DNA from: Paenibacillus_AA sp045062745
Lineage (GTDB): Bacteria; Bacillota; Bacilli; Paenibacillales; NBRC-103111
Assembly (NCBI RefSeq): GCF_045062745.1
Contig: NZ_JBJGED010000008.1
Span: 1 to 64,000, forward strand
Direction: 5' to 3'
DNA length: 64,000 bases
Shown in pieces: positions 34,375 through 43,528 of this stretch. Position 1 is the stretch's first letter; each line of letters opens with the position of its first letter. Made by a program: the position numbers and the translations under genes. The notes under the pieces were generated by a model. The model did no database searches and was not told the DNA's origin. It saw only the letters and a list, made by a program, of their open reading frames with translations.

Positions 34375-35130
34375 CTAATATAGCGATGCGACGATCTGCT
34401 CCAGCGCTTCGCGCGGGTCCGGGGCGGCCGTGACCGGCCGGCCGATCACGATGTAGTCGGTGCCTTGGGCGAACGCCTCGCGCGGCGTCATAACGCGCGA
34501 TTGATCGCCCAGTTCGGCGCCGGCCGGGCGGATGCCCGGCGTCACCGTCACGAAGGAAGGGCCGCATCGGGCTTTGATGCCCGGCACTTCCAGCGGCGAC
34601 GCTACGACGCCGTCGAGGCCTGCCTCGCGGGCCAATCCCGCGTAGCGCAGCACAGCGTCCTCGACCGACCCGGCGAGGCCGATCTCGTCGTTCAGCACGG
34701 CGCGGCTCGTGCTGGTGAGCTGGGTCACGCCGATGAGGATCGGCCGCCGCGCACCGGGAGAGCCCGCCAGCGCGGCTTCGACGCCTTCGCGTGCGGCCTG
34801 CATCATAGCGAGCCCGCCGGCAGCGTGCACATTGAACATATCGACGCCGAGCCGCGTGACGCTCGCCGAGCCGCCCTTGACCGTATTCGGAATGTCGTGC
34901 ATCTTCACGTCGAGGAACACCTTGTAGCCCTCTTCTTTCAGCCGAAGCACGAATTGCGGCCCTGCGGCGTAGAACAGCTCCATCCCCACCTTCATGTAGC
35001 AGGGAATGCCCTTCAATTGCTGCAGCAGCTTCTCCGCGCCCGATGCGTCGGGATAGTCGAGCGCCACGATGATGCGTTCCACTAGTTGCGTACCGGCTCC
35101 AGTCTGGTGCTGCGTATCGCTTCCTGTCAT
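34375..35130 (-). CDS. pyrF: Orotidine-5'-phosphate decarboxylase
   Basis: A 251-residue TIM-barrel enzyme that decarboxylates OMP to UMP. IIVALDYP starts strand one; VFLDVKMHDIPNTV contains the catalytic Asp-Lys-x-x-Asp set; GVVASPLE and VTPGIRP are the phosphate-binding strands. The frame is open to 35154, but GGGAG five bases before ATG 35130 favours the shorter form. It is separated from carB by 94 bases holding a perfect-looking hairpin; pyrK and pyrD, which lie here in B. subtilis, are missing. Confidence 0.95.
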   Translation of the reverse strand: MTGSDTQHQTGAGTQLVERIIVALDYPDASGAEKLLQQLKGIPCYMKVGMELFYAAGPQFVLRLKEEGYKVFLDVKMHDIPNTVKGGSASVTRLGVDMFNVHAAGGLAMMQAAREGVEAALAGSPGARRPILIGVTQLTSTSRAVLNDEIGLAGSVEDAVLRYAGLAREAGLDGVVASPLEVPGIKARCGPSFVTVTPGIRPAGAELGDQSRVMTPREAFAQGTDYIVIGRPVTAAPDPREALEQIVASLY

Positions 35131-35179
35131 CCGTTCTCCCGCCCTTTCCTTCATCCGTGAATGGTGTAGCCGTCAAAGC

Positions 35180-35217
35180 AATGCGCCACTCGAATGAAGC
35201 CATTCGGGTGACGCATT
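35180..35217 (-). other. Intergenic hairpin between carB and pyrF
   Basis: A 17-bp stem (AATGCGCCACTCGAATG with its near-complement) closes a 4-base loop, with two mismatched or G-U positions. There is no T run on the minus strand, so it may adjust mRNA stability rather than terminate. Confidence 0.55.
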
Positions 35218-35224
35218 CTTAAGG

Positions 35225-38200
35225 TTATTGCAGCTGCGCCACCGGCATAGCCCGCGACGAGAAATTGATCGTGTTCAGCACGTGCAGCAGGGCGCGTACC
35301 GTATCGAGCGACGTCATGCAGACGACGCCGTTCTCGACCGCCTCACGGCGGATGCGGAATCCGTCGCGCTCCGGCTTTTTGCCCTTCGTCAGCGTGTTGA
35401 CGACGAAGTGCGCTTCCCCGTTGCGGATCAGATCCAGAATGTTCGGCGAGCCTTCGCTCAGCTTGTTCACGGTCGTCACGCGCAGGCCGGCTTTCTCTAG
35501 CGCGGTCGCCGTGCCGCCTGTCGCGACGATCTTGTAGCCGAGCTCGTAGAAGCCGCGCAAAATTTCGATCGCTTCTTCCTTATCCTTATCGGCTACTGTC
35601 GCGATTATCGCGCCGGTCGGCGGGATTTTCATGCCGGAGCCGATGAAGCCTTTATACAGCGCCTTGGCAAAATTGCGGTCGCGGCCCATCACTTCGCCGG
35701 TCGATTTCATCTCCGGACCGAGCGTCGTATCGACGCGGCGCAGCTTGGCAAAGGAGAACACCGGCACTTTGACCGAGACATGGTCGTCTTCCGGGCACAA
35801 TCCGGTCACATAGCCCATGTCGGCCAGCTTCTCGCCCAAGATGGCGCGGGTCGCGATGTTCGCCATCGGCACATTCGTCACCTTGCTCAGGAACGGTACC
35901 GTACGCGAGGAACGCGGGTTGACTTCTATCACATATACTTGCTCTTTGTAGATGACGAACTGGATGTTGACGAGGCCGACTACGTTCAGCGCCTTCGAGA
36001 TTTTAATCGTGATGTCGACGATCTGCTGCTTCAGCTCTTCGGAGATCGACTGCGGCGGATACACCGAGATCGAGTCGCCGGAGTGTACGCCCGCGCGCTC
36101 CACGTGCTCCATGATGCCCGGGATGAGCACGGTCTCGCCGTCGCAGATCGCGTCGACTTCCACTTCCTTGCCGAGCATGTAGCGGTCGATCAGTACCGGA
36201 TGCTCCGGATTGATCTTCACCGCATACTCCATGTAGCTGAGCAGCTCCTGGTCGGAGTAAACGATCTCCATCGCCCGGCCGCCGAGGACATAGGACGGAC
36301 GCACGAGTACCGGATAGCCGAATTGCGCGGCCGTGCCGACCGCTTGATCGACCGAGGTTACCGTACCGCCCGGAGGCTGGGCGACGCCTTGCTCACGGAG
36401 CAATGCTTCGAATTTCTTGCGGTCCTCGGCGGTATCGATGCTCTCCAGGCTGCTGCCCAGGATGCGCACGCCGGCGCGGGTCAGCGGAGCTGCCAGGTTG
36501 ATAGCCGTCTGGCCGCCGAACTGGACGATAACGCCGATCGGCTTCTCATGCTCGATGATGTTCATGACGTCTTCGAAGAACAGCGGCTCGAAGTACAACC
36601 GGTCGGACGTGCTGAAGTCGGTCGACACCGTCTCCGGGTTGTTGTTCACGATGATCGCTTCGTAACCGGCCGCTTGGATCGCCCATACCGCATGTACGGT
36701 CGAGTAGTCGAACTCGATGCCTTGGCCGATCCGGATCGGGCCGGAGCCGAGTACCATAACTTTTTGCTTCGTCGTTTGCTGCACTTCGTCTTCCGTCTCA
36801 TACGTCGAGTAGTAGTAAGGCGTTGTCGCTTCGAACTCAGCGGCGCATGTGTCGACCATCTTGTAGACCGGCTTCAGGTTCAGGTCCAGACGGTGCGAGC
36901 GCACTTCGCCTTCCTTCGTCAGCGTAGCAAGTCCGGCTTCGGCGCGCAGCTCGGCGATGGCGCGATCGGTGAACCCTTTGCGCTTCGCCTCAAGCAATAG
37001 CTCGTCCGACAGCTCCGGCTGCTGGAGGTCCGCCTCGAAGCGAATCATCCCCTCCAGCTTGTTCAAGAACCACCAGTCGATTTTGGACAAGTCCTGGATT
37101 TGCTGCAGCGTGTAGCCGCGGCGATACGCTTCGGCGATCAGGAACAGCCGCTCGTCGTCCGGTTTCGCCAGACGCTGCTCCAGCATTTCGGAGTCCAGCT
37201 GCTCCGCACCTTTCAGATACAAGCGATGCACGCCGATCTCGAGCGAGCGGATCGCCTTGTGAATCGACTCTTCGAACGTCCGGCCGATCGCCATCACTTC
37301 GCCGGTCGCTTTCATTTGCGTCCCGAGCTTGCGGTTCGCGCTAGTGAACTTATCGAACGGCCAGCGCGGAATTTTCGATACGATATAATCGAGCGTAGGC
37401 TCGAAGCAGGCATACGTCTGCCCCGTAACCGGGTTGATGATCTCATCCAGTGTGTAGCCGATCGCGATCTTGGCCGCCATTTTGGCGATCGGGTAACCGG
37501 TCGCCTTGGACGCGAGCGCCGAGGAGCGGCTCACCCGAGGGTTCACTTCGATGACGTAGTATTGGAAGCTGTGCGGATCGAGCGCGAACTGCACGTTGCA
37601 GCCGCCTTCGATGTTCAGCGCGCGAATGATCTTGAGCGAGGCCGAACGGAGCATTTGATACTCGCGGTCCGACAATGTCTGGCTCGGCGCTACGACGATA
37701 CTGTCGCCCGTATGCACACCGACCGGGTCGAAATTCTCCATGTTGCAGACTACGATACAGTTGTCGTTCGCGTCGCGCATCACTTCATATTCGACTTCCT
37801 TCATGCCGGCGATGCTGCGCTCGACGAGACATTGGCCGATCGGGCTGTAGCGAATCCCGGAGGAGACGGTCTCGATGAGCTCTTCTTCCGTGTTGCAGAT
37901 CCCGCCGCCCGTACCGCCCAGCGTGTACGCCGGACGCACGATGATCGGGAAGCCGATCTCGTTCGCGAAGTCGACCGCCTCCGCTACGGACGTGACGATG
38001 ACGCTCGCCGGTACCGGCTGCTCGAGCTCGCGCATCAGATCGCGGAACAGGTCGCGGTCTTCCGCCTTCTCGATCGCGGTCAGCTGGGTGCCGAGCAGCT
38101 TGACGTTCTCGCGCTCCAGGACGCCGGCGCGCGCCAGCTCGACCGCCATGTTCAGGCCGGTCTGCCCGCCCAGCGTCGGGAGCAAGCCGTCCGGCTTTTC

Positions 38201-38440
38201 CTGGCGGATGATTTGCGAGACGAAGTCGAGCGTGATCGGCTCGATGTATACTTTGTCGGCCATGTTCGTGTCGGTCATAATCGTAGCCGGGTTGCTGTTG
38301 ATCAGGACGACCTCCATGCCTTCTTCCTTCAGCGCTTGGCACGCTTGCGTGCCCGCGTAGTCGAATTCGGCGGCTTGCCCGATGACGATCGGCCCGGAGC
38401 CGATCACGAGAATTTTTTTGAGTGTTTTATTTTTTGGCAT
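35225..38440 (-). CDS. carB: Carbamoyl-phosphate synthase, large subunit
   Basis: A 1,071-residue synthetase with the usual duplication: first ATP-grasp half (LVIGSGPIVIGQAAEFDYAG, PTLGGQTGLN, TLGGTGGG, EVNPRVSRSSALASKATG) forming carboxyphosphate, second half (VLGSGPIRIGQGIEFDYS, VQFGGQTAINLA, EVNPRSSRTVPFLSKVT) phosphorylating carbamate, and a C-terminal MGS-like domain (about 940-1071) where UMP/ornithine effectors bind. It makes carbamoyl phosphate with CarA. It overlaps carA by 14 bases. In the pyr operon it is expected to be the pyrimidine-dedicated enzyme; whether an arginine-specific copy exists is not visible. Confidence 0.97.
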   Translation of the reverse strand: MPKNKTLKKILVIGSGPIVIGQAAEFDYAGTQACQALKEEGMEVVLINSNPATIMTDTNMADKVYIEPITLDFVSQIIRQEKPDGLLPTLGGQTGLNMAVELARAGVLERENVKLLGTQLTAIEKAEDRDLFRDLMRELEQPVPASVIVTSVAEAVDFANEIGFPIIVRPAYTLGGTGGGICNTEEELIETVSSGIRYSPIGQCLVERSIAGMKEVEYEVMRDANDNCIVVCNMENFDPVGVHTGDSIVVAPSQTLSDREYQMLRSASLKIIRALNIEGGCNVQFALDPHSFQYYVIEVNPRVSRSSALASKATGYPIAKMAAKIAIGYTLDEIINPVTGQTYACFEPTLDYIVSKIPRWPFDKFTSANRKLGTQMKATGEVMAIGRTFEESIHKAIRSLEIGVHRLYLKGAEQLDSEMLEQRLAKPDDERLFLIAEAYRRGYTLQQIQDLSKIDWWFLNKLEGMIRFEADLQQPELSDELLLEAKRKGFTDRAIAELRAEAGLATLTKEGEVRSHRLDLNLKPVYKMVDTCAAEFEATTPYYYSTYETEDEVQQTTKQKVMVLGSGPIRIGQGIEFDYSTVHAVWAIQAAGYEAIIVNNNPETVSTDFSTSDRLYFEPLFFEDVMNIIEHEKPIGVIVQFGGQTAINLAAPLTRAGVRILGSSLESIDTAEDRKKFEALLREQGVAQPPGGTVTSVDQAVGTAAQFGYPVLVRPSYVLGGRAMEIVYSDQELLSYMEYAVKINPEHPVLIDRYMLGKEVEVDAICDGETVLIPGIMEHVERAGVHSGDSISVYPPQSISEELKQQIVDITIKISKALNVVGLVNIQFVIYKEQVYVIEVNPRSSRTVPFLSKVTNVPMANIATRAILGEKLADMGYVTGLCPEDDHVSVKVPVFSFAKLRRVDTTLGPEMKSTGEVMGRDRNFAKALYKGFIGSGMKIPPTGAIIATVADKDKEEAIEILRGFYELGYKIVATGGTATALEKAGLRVTTVNKLSEGSPNILDLIRNGEAHFVVNTLTKGKKPERDGFRIRREAVENGVVCMTSLDTVRALLHVLNTINFSSRAMPVAQLQ

Positions 38441-39596
38441 ATGCGAGCTCCCCTTTCTCAGCGGCCGATTGGCGGTTAGGCCGGGCGGCGATAATCTCCG
38501 CTTGTCGTGGCAGCCCTGGACGGTCCTGCTTGAACTTGCGAATCATGGTCAAAAAGTCGTCGAACAAGTAGCTGGAGTCGAACGGCCCCGGAGCCGCTTC
38601 CGGGTGATATTGCACCGAAAACGCGGGGTGGACCGCATGCTTCAGCCCTTCGATCGTCTTGTCGTTGTTGTTGATGTGCGTCACGATCAAGTTCGTGCCC
38701 GCGATCGAATCGTCCATCACCGCGTAGCCGTGGTTCTGGGACGTGATGTAGCAGCGGTTCGATTCCAGATCCTTGACCGGATGGTTGCCGCCGCGGTGGC
38801 CGAACTTCATCTTGTCCGTATCCGCACCGCAAGCGAGGGCGAACAGCTGATGGCCGAGGCAGATACCGAAGATCGGGAACTCGCCGAGCAGCTCGGCGAT
38901 CATGCGGACGGCGTGAGGGACGTCCTTCGGGTCCCCCGGGCCGTTCGACAGCAGGATGCCGTCGGGCGCAAGGCGGCGGATTTGATCGGCCGTCGCGTCT
39001 TGCGGCACGACGACGACGTCGCAGCCGCGTGTGGACAAGTCGCGGATGATGCCGCTCTTCGCGCCGAAGTCGACGAGCACGACGCGTTCTTTCGTCCCCG
39101 GGCAGCTGAAGACGCTTTTCGTGGAGACGCGGGACACTTGGTCCGTCATCAGCACGCTTGCCTTGAGCTGCTCCATCAAGTCTTCCACTCTGCGGGTCGA
39201 CGTTGTGAGCATCGCCTTCATAACGCCATGGTGGCGGATTTTGCGGGTCAGCATCCGGGTGTCGATGTCGCTGATGCCGACGATGCCGTATTCCTTCAGC
39301 AGGCTGTCGACCGTATATTGAGCGCGCCAGTTGCTCGGCACTTCCTCGTGCTGGCGTACGACGAACCCATGTACGAACGGGCGAATCGATTCGAAGTCAT
39401 CGCGGGCGATGCCGTAGTTGCCGATCAGCGGGTACGTCATCGTCACGATCTGTCCGCAGTAGGACGGATCGGAGAGCACCTCCTGGTACCCGGTAATGCC
39501 TGTATTGAACACGACTTCCCCAACGGATTCCCCTTCGCTGCCGAAAGCTTTTCCGGTGAAAAGCGTGCCGTCTTCCAACAATAATCTAGCTTGCAT
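38427..39596 (-). CDS. carA: Carbamoyl-phosphate synthase, small subunit
   Basis: A 389-residue glutamine amidotransferase subunit. N-terminal CPSase domain (ARLLLEDGTLFTGKAFG, EVVFNTGITGYQEVLSDPSY), then class I GATase with the nucleophile in FGICLGHQLFALA and the His/Glu pair near HPEAAPGP. It supplies ammonia to CarB. GATase motifs are intact. Starts 20 bases after pyrC and overlaps carB by 14 bases. Confidence 0.97.
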   Translation of the reverse strand: MQARLLLEDGTLFTGKAFGSEGESVGEVVFNTGITGYQEVLSDPSYCGQIVTMTYPLIGNYGIARDDFESIRPFVHGFVVRQHEEVPSNWRAQYTVDSLLKEYGIVGISDIDTRMLTRKIRHHGVMKAMLTTSTRRVEDLMEQLKASVLMTDQVSRVSTKSVFSCPGTKERVVLVDFGAKSGIIRDLSTRGCDVVVVPQDATADQIRRLAPDGILLSNGPGDPKDVPHAVRMIAELLGEFPIFGICLGHQLFALACGADTDKMKFGHRGGNHPVKDLESNRCYITSQNHGYAVMDDSIAGTNLIVTHINNNDKTIEGLKHAVHPAFSVQYHPEAAPGPFDSSYLFDDFLTMIRKFKQDRPGLPRQAEIIAARPNRQSAAEKGELAYAKK

Positions 39597-39616
39597 TTCT
39601 CTTCACTCCCCTATCG

Positions 39617-40900
39617 TTATGCGCTCCATACTACTTGGCCCGAGACCATCGTGAGTACCGGCCAGCCTTTCAGCTTCCAGCCCGCGAACGGCGTGTTGCG
39701 GCCTTTGCTTGCAAACTTCTCCGGATCGACTTCCTGCTCGGAGTTCAGATCTATAATCGTAATGTCGGCTTCCGCTCCCACGGCCAGTCGTCCGCTGTTC
39801 AAGCCGAACACGTCCGCCGGCTTCGCCGTCATCCGGTCCAGCAGGAAGTCAAGCGTCCAGCGCCCGGTCGCGACGAACTTCGTGTACAGCAGCGGGAACG
39901 CCGTCTCGAAGCCTACGATTCCGAACGGGGCCAGCTGCATGCCGCGCGCCTTCTCTTCCACGCTGTGCGGGGCGTGGTCGGTGACGACAATGTCGATCGT
40001 GCCGTCCTCGAGCCCCTCGAGTACAGCCTGCACGTCTCTCGGCGTCCGCAGCGGAGGATTCATCTTCCAATTCGCATCCATGCTGTCCGGGATATCCTCG
40101 TCGGAGAGCAGCAGATGGTGCGGACAAACTTCCGCGGTGACCCGGAATCCGAGCTGCTTCGCCTGCCGGATGAGCCGTACCGATTGCTCGGTGCTGACGT
40201 GACAGACGTGGTAGTGGACGCCCGTCGCTTCCGCGAGTAGAATGTCGCGGCCGACGTGGATCGCCTCCGACTCGTTCGGGATGCCCTTCAGTCCGTGCTT
40301 GCGCGCGAACGCGCCTTCCGTTACGGCGCGGCCTTCTACCAGCGTGTTGTCCTCGCAGTGGGCGATGACCGGCATGTCCATCGAGGCGGCAAGTGCCATT
40401 GCGTCCTTCATCATTTGTGCACTCTGCACGCCGACGCCATCATCGGTGAAGCCGATCGCACCTGCTTCTTTCAGGGCGGCGAAGTCGGTCAACTCCCGGC
40501 CCAGCTGATTCTTCGTGATACACGCGTAGGGAAGCACTTTCACCTTGCCTTCGGTCTGCGCTTTATCGAGCACGTAACCCACCGTGTCTACGGTGTCGAT
40601 CACCGGACGCGTGTTCGGCATGCAGGCGATCGTCGTGAATCCGCCTCTCGCCGCCGACGCCGTCCCGGTCGCGATCGTCTCCTTGTGCTCGAAGCCCGGC
40701 TCGCGCAGGTGCACATGCATGTCGATGAGTCCGGAGGAGACGAGCTTGCCGGAAGCGTCGATCACTTCGTGACCGGTAGTATCGGGAGCCGCTCCTTCGC
40801 GGATTTCGACGATGCGTTTGTCTTCAATGTATATATGCTTGACCGCCGGCGTTCCGTTACCCGCTTCGGCGACTTGGCCGTTCAGTATCCAAATTCCCAT
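39617..40900 (-). CDS. pyrC: Dihydroorotase
   Basis: A 427-residue class I dihydroorotase closing carbamoyl-aspartate to dihydroorotate. Metal ligands are in GLIDMHVHLREPG (HxH), the bridging Lys region in GAIGFTDDGVG, His residues in VIAHCEDN and YHVCHVS, and Asp in VVTDHAPHS. It starts with ILNGQVAEAGNG typical of the family. It lies 72 bases after pyrB with no second attenuator visible between them. Confidence 0.96.
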   Translation of the reverse strand: MGIWILNGQVAEAGNGTPAVKHIYIEDKRIVEIREGAAPDTTGHEVIDASGKLVSSGLIDMHVHLREPGFEHKETIATGTASAARGGFTTIACMPNTRPVIDTVDTVGYVLDKAQTEGKVKVLPYACITKNQLGRELTDFAALKEAGAIGFTDDGVGVQSAQMMKDAMALAASMDMPVIAHCEDNTLVEGRAVTEGAFARKHGLKGIPNESEAIHVGRDILLAEATGVHYHVCHVSTEQSVRLIRQAKQLGFRVTAEVCPHHLLLSDEDIPDSMDANWKMNPPLRTPRDVQAVLEGLEDGTIDIVVTDHAPHSVEEKARGMQLAPFGIVGFETAFPLLYTKFVATGRWTLDFLLDRMTAKPADVFGLNSGRLAVGAEADITIIDLNSEQEVDPEKFASKGRNTPFAGWKLKGWPVLTMVSGQVVWSA

Positions 40901-40972
40901 AATTCCTCCCGCTTCATCTATCTTGTACTATGGTTGTTACCAAAGGTTTCCGCATCATGCCGTCTGTTGCCG

Positions 40973-41884
40973 CTAACCGACCATCGCACGTTCCACGACC
41001 GCCATCCGTATCGGAACCCCGTGCGACATTTGCGTGAAGATGCGCGACTTTTCGCATTCCACCAGCTCGTCATCGATCTCCACGTTCCGGTTGATCGGCG
41101 CCGGGTGCATGATGATCGCATGCGGCTGCATCCGGGCGGCCCGCTCCGCGGTTAACCCGTAATGCTCCCGGTACTCCTCGGCGGACTTCAGCATCCCCTT
41201 CTCGTGGCGTTCCAGCTGCACGCGCAGCATCATGACGACGTCGGCTTGCAGCGCTTCTTCCATGCTGACATAAGAGGCGTACGCAGCCAGCTCCGGCGCC
41301 TGCATGTTGTCCGGTGCGCAGAACTGAACTCGCGCTCCCAGCTTCAGCAGCCCCCACAGGTTCGAGCGGGCGACGCGGCTGTGCAGGATGTCCCCGATGA
41401 TCGAGACCGTCAAGCCTCGGACGTCTCCGAACTGCTTGCGCATCGTATAGAAGTCGAGCAGCGCTTGGGTCGGATGCTCGTTGTTGCCGTCGCCGGCGTT
41501 AATGAGCGGCACCCGGATCTTGGTCGCCAGCTCGGCCAGCAGCCCGATCGGCTTCATCCGGATGACCCCGGCGTCGATGCCCATCGACTCGAGCGTGCGG
41601 ACCGTATCGTAGATCGACTCGCCCTTCTCTACGCTCGAGGCCGCGGCCGCGAAGTTCAGCACTTCGGCTCCGAGCCGTTTCTCGGCCACTTCGAAAGAGA
41701 ATCGTGTCCGCGTGCTGTTCTCGAAGAACATGTTCGCCACGAACTTCCCGTCCAGCACATGCGTCACCTTGTTCGGCTGTCGCTCCCAATGGGCGGCCCG
41801 GTCCAGGATGCTGCGGATCTCCTCTGCGCTCAAGTCCTTGATTCCGAGCAAGTGCCGATCGATTCCTACGTATGTTTGCGTCAT
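40973..41884 (-). CDS. pyrB: Aspartate carbamoyltransferase, catalytic subunit
   Basis: A 303-residue enzyme transferring carbamoyl to aspartate. FFENSTRTRFSFEVAEKRLG is the carbamoyl-phosphate site; AGDGNNEHPTQALLDFYT, GDILHSRVARSN and HPAPINRNVEI are further signatures. No pyrI regulatory gene is present, as usual in Firmicutes. Its ATG overlaps the pyrR stop by 4 bases (ATGA), so translation is coupled. Confidence 0.96.
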   Translation of the reverse strand: MTQTYVGIDRHLLGIKDLSAEEIRSILDRAAHWERQPNKVTHVLDGKFVANMFFENSTRTRFSFEVAEKRLGAEVLNFAAAASSVEKGESIYDTVRTLESMGIDAGVIRMKPIGLLAELATKIRVPLINAGDGNNEHPTQALLDFYTMRKQFGDVRGLTVSIIGDILHSRVARSNLWGLLKLGARVQFCAPDNMQAPELAAYASYVSMEEALQADVVMMLRVQLERHEKGMLKSAEEYREHYGLTAERAARMQPHAIIMHPAPINRNVEIDDELVECEKSRIFTQMSHGVPIRMAVVERAMVG

Positions 41885-42429
41885 TCGGCGTGTCCCCTTT
41901 GCTGTAGTATGATGACCTCATCGATCCGGTCTACTTCGTGCAAGCGCACTTCGATTTGCTCCAGCTTGGAGGTAGGCACGTTCTTCCCGACATAATCCGG
42001 CCGGATCGGCAATTCCCGATGTCCCCGGTCGACCAGCACCGCGAGTTGAATCATGCGAGGGCGTCCCAGATCCATCAGCGCGTCCATCGCGGCGCGCACG
42101 GTCCGTCCCGTATACAGCACATCGTCGAACAGGATAATCGTCTTGTCCTTGATCTCCATCGATCCGCCCGCCGGCGCCATCGCCCCCGAATGCACCCGGG
42201 CGACGTCATCGCGGTAGCCTCGCACGTCCAACTCGTCGACGGGCACCGGCACGTTCTCGATTTCCGCGATCCGCTCGGCAATGCGTCGGGCCAAATAGAT
42301 GCCTCGAGTTCGGACCCCGATCAGCCAACAGTTTTCCACACCCTTATTTTTTTCCAAGATCTCATGGGCAATCCGCGTTAGGGCTCTTCGGATCGCAATG
42401 TCGTCCATAATGACGTGCTTGTCGGCCAT
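41881..42429 (-). CDS. pyrR: Pyrimidine operon attenuator / uracil phosphoribosyltransferase
   Basis: A 182-residue PRTase-fold protein. RIAHEILEKNKG, GVRTRGIYLARRIAERI and TIILFDDVLYTGRTVRAAMDAL (PRPP loop) are diagnostic of PyrR. With UMP bound it binds the nascent pyr leader and favours the terminator; it also has weak UPRTase activity. It is the first gene behind the attenuator at 42466-42660. In B. subtilis a uracil permease gene (pyrP) would follow, but here pyrB does. Confidence 0.97.
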   Translation of the reverse strand: MADKHVIMDDIAIRRALTRIAHEILEKNKGVENCWLIGVRTRGIYLARRIAERIAEIENVPVPVDELDVRGYRDDVARVHSGAMAPAGGSMEIKDKTIILFDDVLYTGRTVRAAMDALMDLGRPRMIQLAVLVDRGHRELPIRPDYVGKNVPTSKLEQIEVRLHEVDRIDEVIILQQRGHAE

Positions 42430-42465
42430 CTCATCCGCCTCCTCCTCTCAACGACCTTTCCTTGG

Positions 42466-42660
42466 TAACAAAAAAACTCCTCGCCCGCAGGCAAGGAGTT
42501 CGAAAGAAGGCACGCGCGCACGGAGCCGGAGGGCAAGCCCTCGCTCTATTCACTCGCGATCTCTATTGGGCATGACCCGTCCCAGCAGAGAATCCCTTCT
42601 TTACTTCCATTCGACTACCTTGCCGGTCTCACGGGACCGACTTAAAGGTGCTATTTAACT
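42466..42660 (-). promoter_or_regulatory. PyrR-responsive attenuator leader
   Basis: On the minus strand the leader contains TTTAAGTCGGTCCCGTGAGA followed by CCGGCAAGG (42617-42647), matching the PyrR binding-loop pattern, and ends in a terminator (AACTCCTTGCCTGCGGGC, then GAGGAGTTTTTTTG at about 42469-42500). The region between can form the alternative antiterminator. UMP-PyrR should cause premature termination. Confidence 0.85.
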
Positions 42661-42667
42661 GAAAGTC

Positions 42668-42696
42668 ATTATCTCACGTTCGACAAAATAAGTCAA
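42668..42696 (-). promoter_or_regulatory. Sigma-A promoter of the pyr operon
   Basis: TTGACT (42691-42696) and GATAAT (42668-42673) on the minus strand are separated by exactly 17 bases, just upstream of the PyrR leader. Confidence 0.8.
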
Positions 42697-42714
42697 TACG
42701 CGGGTTGCCGAGCA

Positions 42715-42743
42715 TTGCCTGGCCTACCCATTTGTGCTATAAA
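42715..42743 (+). promoter_or_regulatory. Sigma-A promoter of dapH
   Basis: TTGCCT (42715-42720), 17-base spacer and TATAAA (42738-42743) on the plus strand, 35 bases before the dapH ATG. It is divergent from the pyr promoter, 19 bases away. Confidence 0.6.
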
Positions 42744-42777
42744 AGAGGATAGACTACTTATAAAGGAGCTAATCCGC

Positions 42778-43488
42778 ATGGCTGAAATGAATACAATGGA
42801 AGTCATCAATTTCATCAAAAACAGCACGAAGAAAACCCCGGTGAAAGTATATTTGAAGGGCAAGCTGGACGGCATCGACTTCGGTGCGGACTCGCAAACA
42901 TTCATTACCGGCAACACGGGCGTCGTGTTCGGAGAATGGAAAGTGCTCGAGGGCATTCTCGAAGCAAATAAAGCGAACATCGAAGACTACGTCGTCGAGA
43001 ACGACCGCCGCAATTCGGCGATTCCGCTCCTGAACTTGAAGAACATCAACGCGCGCATCGAGCCAGGTGCTATTATCCGCGACATGGTATCGATCGGCGA
43101 CAATGCCGTCATCATGATGGGTGCGCTCATTAACATCGGCGCTTCCGTGGGCGAAGGCACAATGATCGATATGAACGCGGTCCTCGGCGGACGCGCGAAG
43201 GTAGGCAAAATGTGCCACATCGGCGCAGGCGCGGTCGTCGCCGGCGTCATCGAGCCCCCATCCGCTCAGCCATGCGTCATTGAAGACGACGTGCTCGTCG
43301 GTGCGAATGCGGTTATCCTTGAGGGCGTCCGCGTAGGCCAAGGCGCCGTCGTAGCGGCTGGCGCCATCGTCACCCAGGACGTACCGGCTTTCTCCGTCGT
43401 GGCCGGCGCTCCGGCTCGCGTCATCAAGCAAGTGGACGACAAGACAAAGTCGAAGACCGAAATTCTGCAAGAATTGCGTACGCTGTAG
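42778..43488 (+). CDS. dapH: Tetrahydrodipicolinate N-acetyltransferase
   Basis: A 236-residue left-handed beta-helix acyltransferase of the DapH (YkuQ) type: helical N-terminus (MNTMEVINFIKNSTKKTPVK), then hexapeptide repeats (RIEPGAIIRDMVSIGDNAVI, GASVGEGTMIDMNAVLGGRA, HIGAGAVVAGVIEPPSA) and a C-terminal VVAGAPARVIK. It acetylates tetrahydrodipicolinate from acetyl-CoA in lysine and wall-DAP synthesis. ATG 42778 has AAAGGAG; the upstream open frame is not used. dapL follows 40 bases later. Confidence 0.94.
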   Translation: MAEMNTMEVINFIKNSTKKTPVKVYLKGKLDGIDFGADSQTFITGNTGVVFGEWKVLEGILEANKANIEDYVVENDRRNSAIPLLNLKNINARIEPGAIIRDMVSIGDNAVIMMGALINIGASVGEGTMIDMNAVLGGRAKVGKMCHIGAGAVVAGVIEPPSAQPCVIEDDVLVGANAVILEGVRVGQGAVVAAGAIVTQDVPAFSVVAGAPARVIKQVDDKTKSKTEILQELRTL

Positions 43489-43528
43489 TTCACTGCTTCC
43501 AGTATGAACCTTCGGGAGGGACTAGCTT

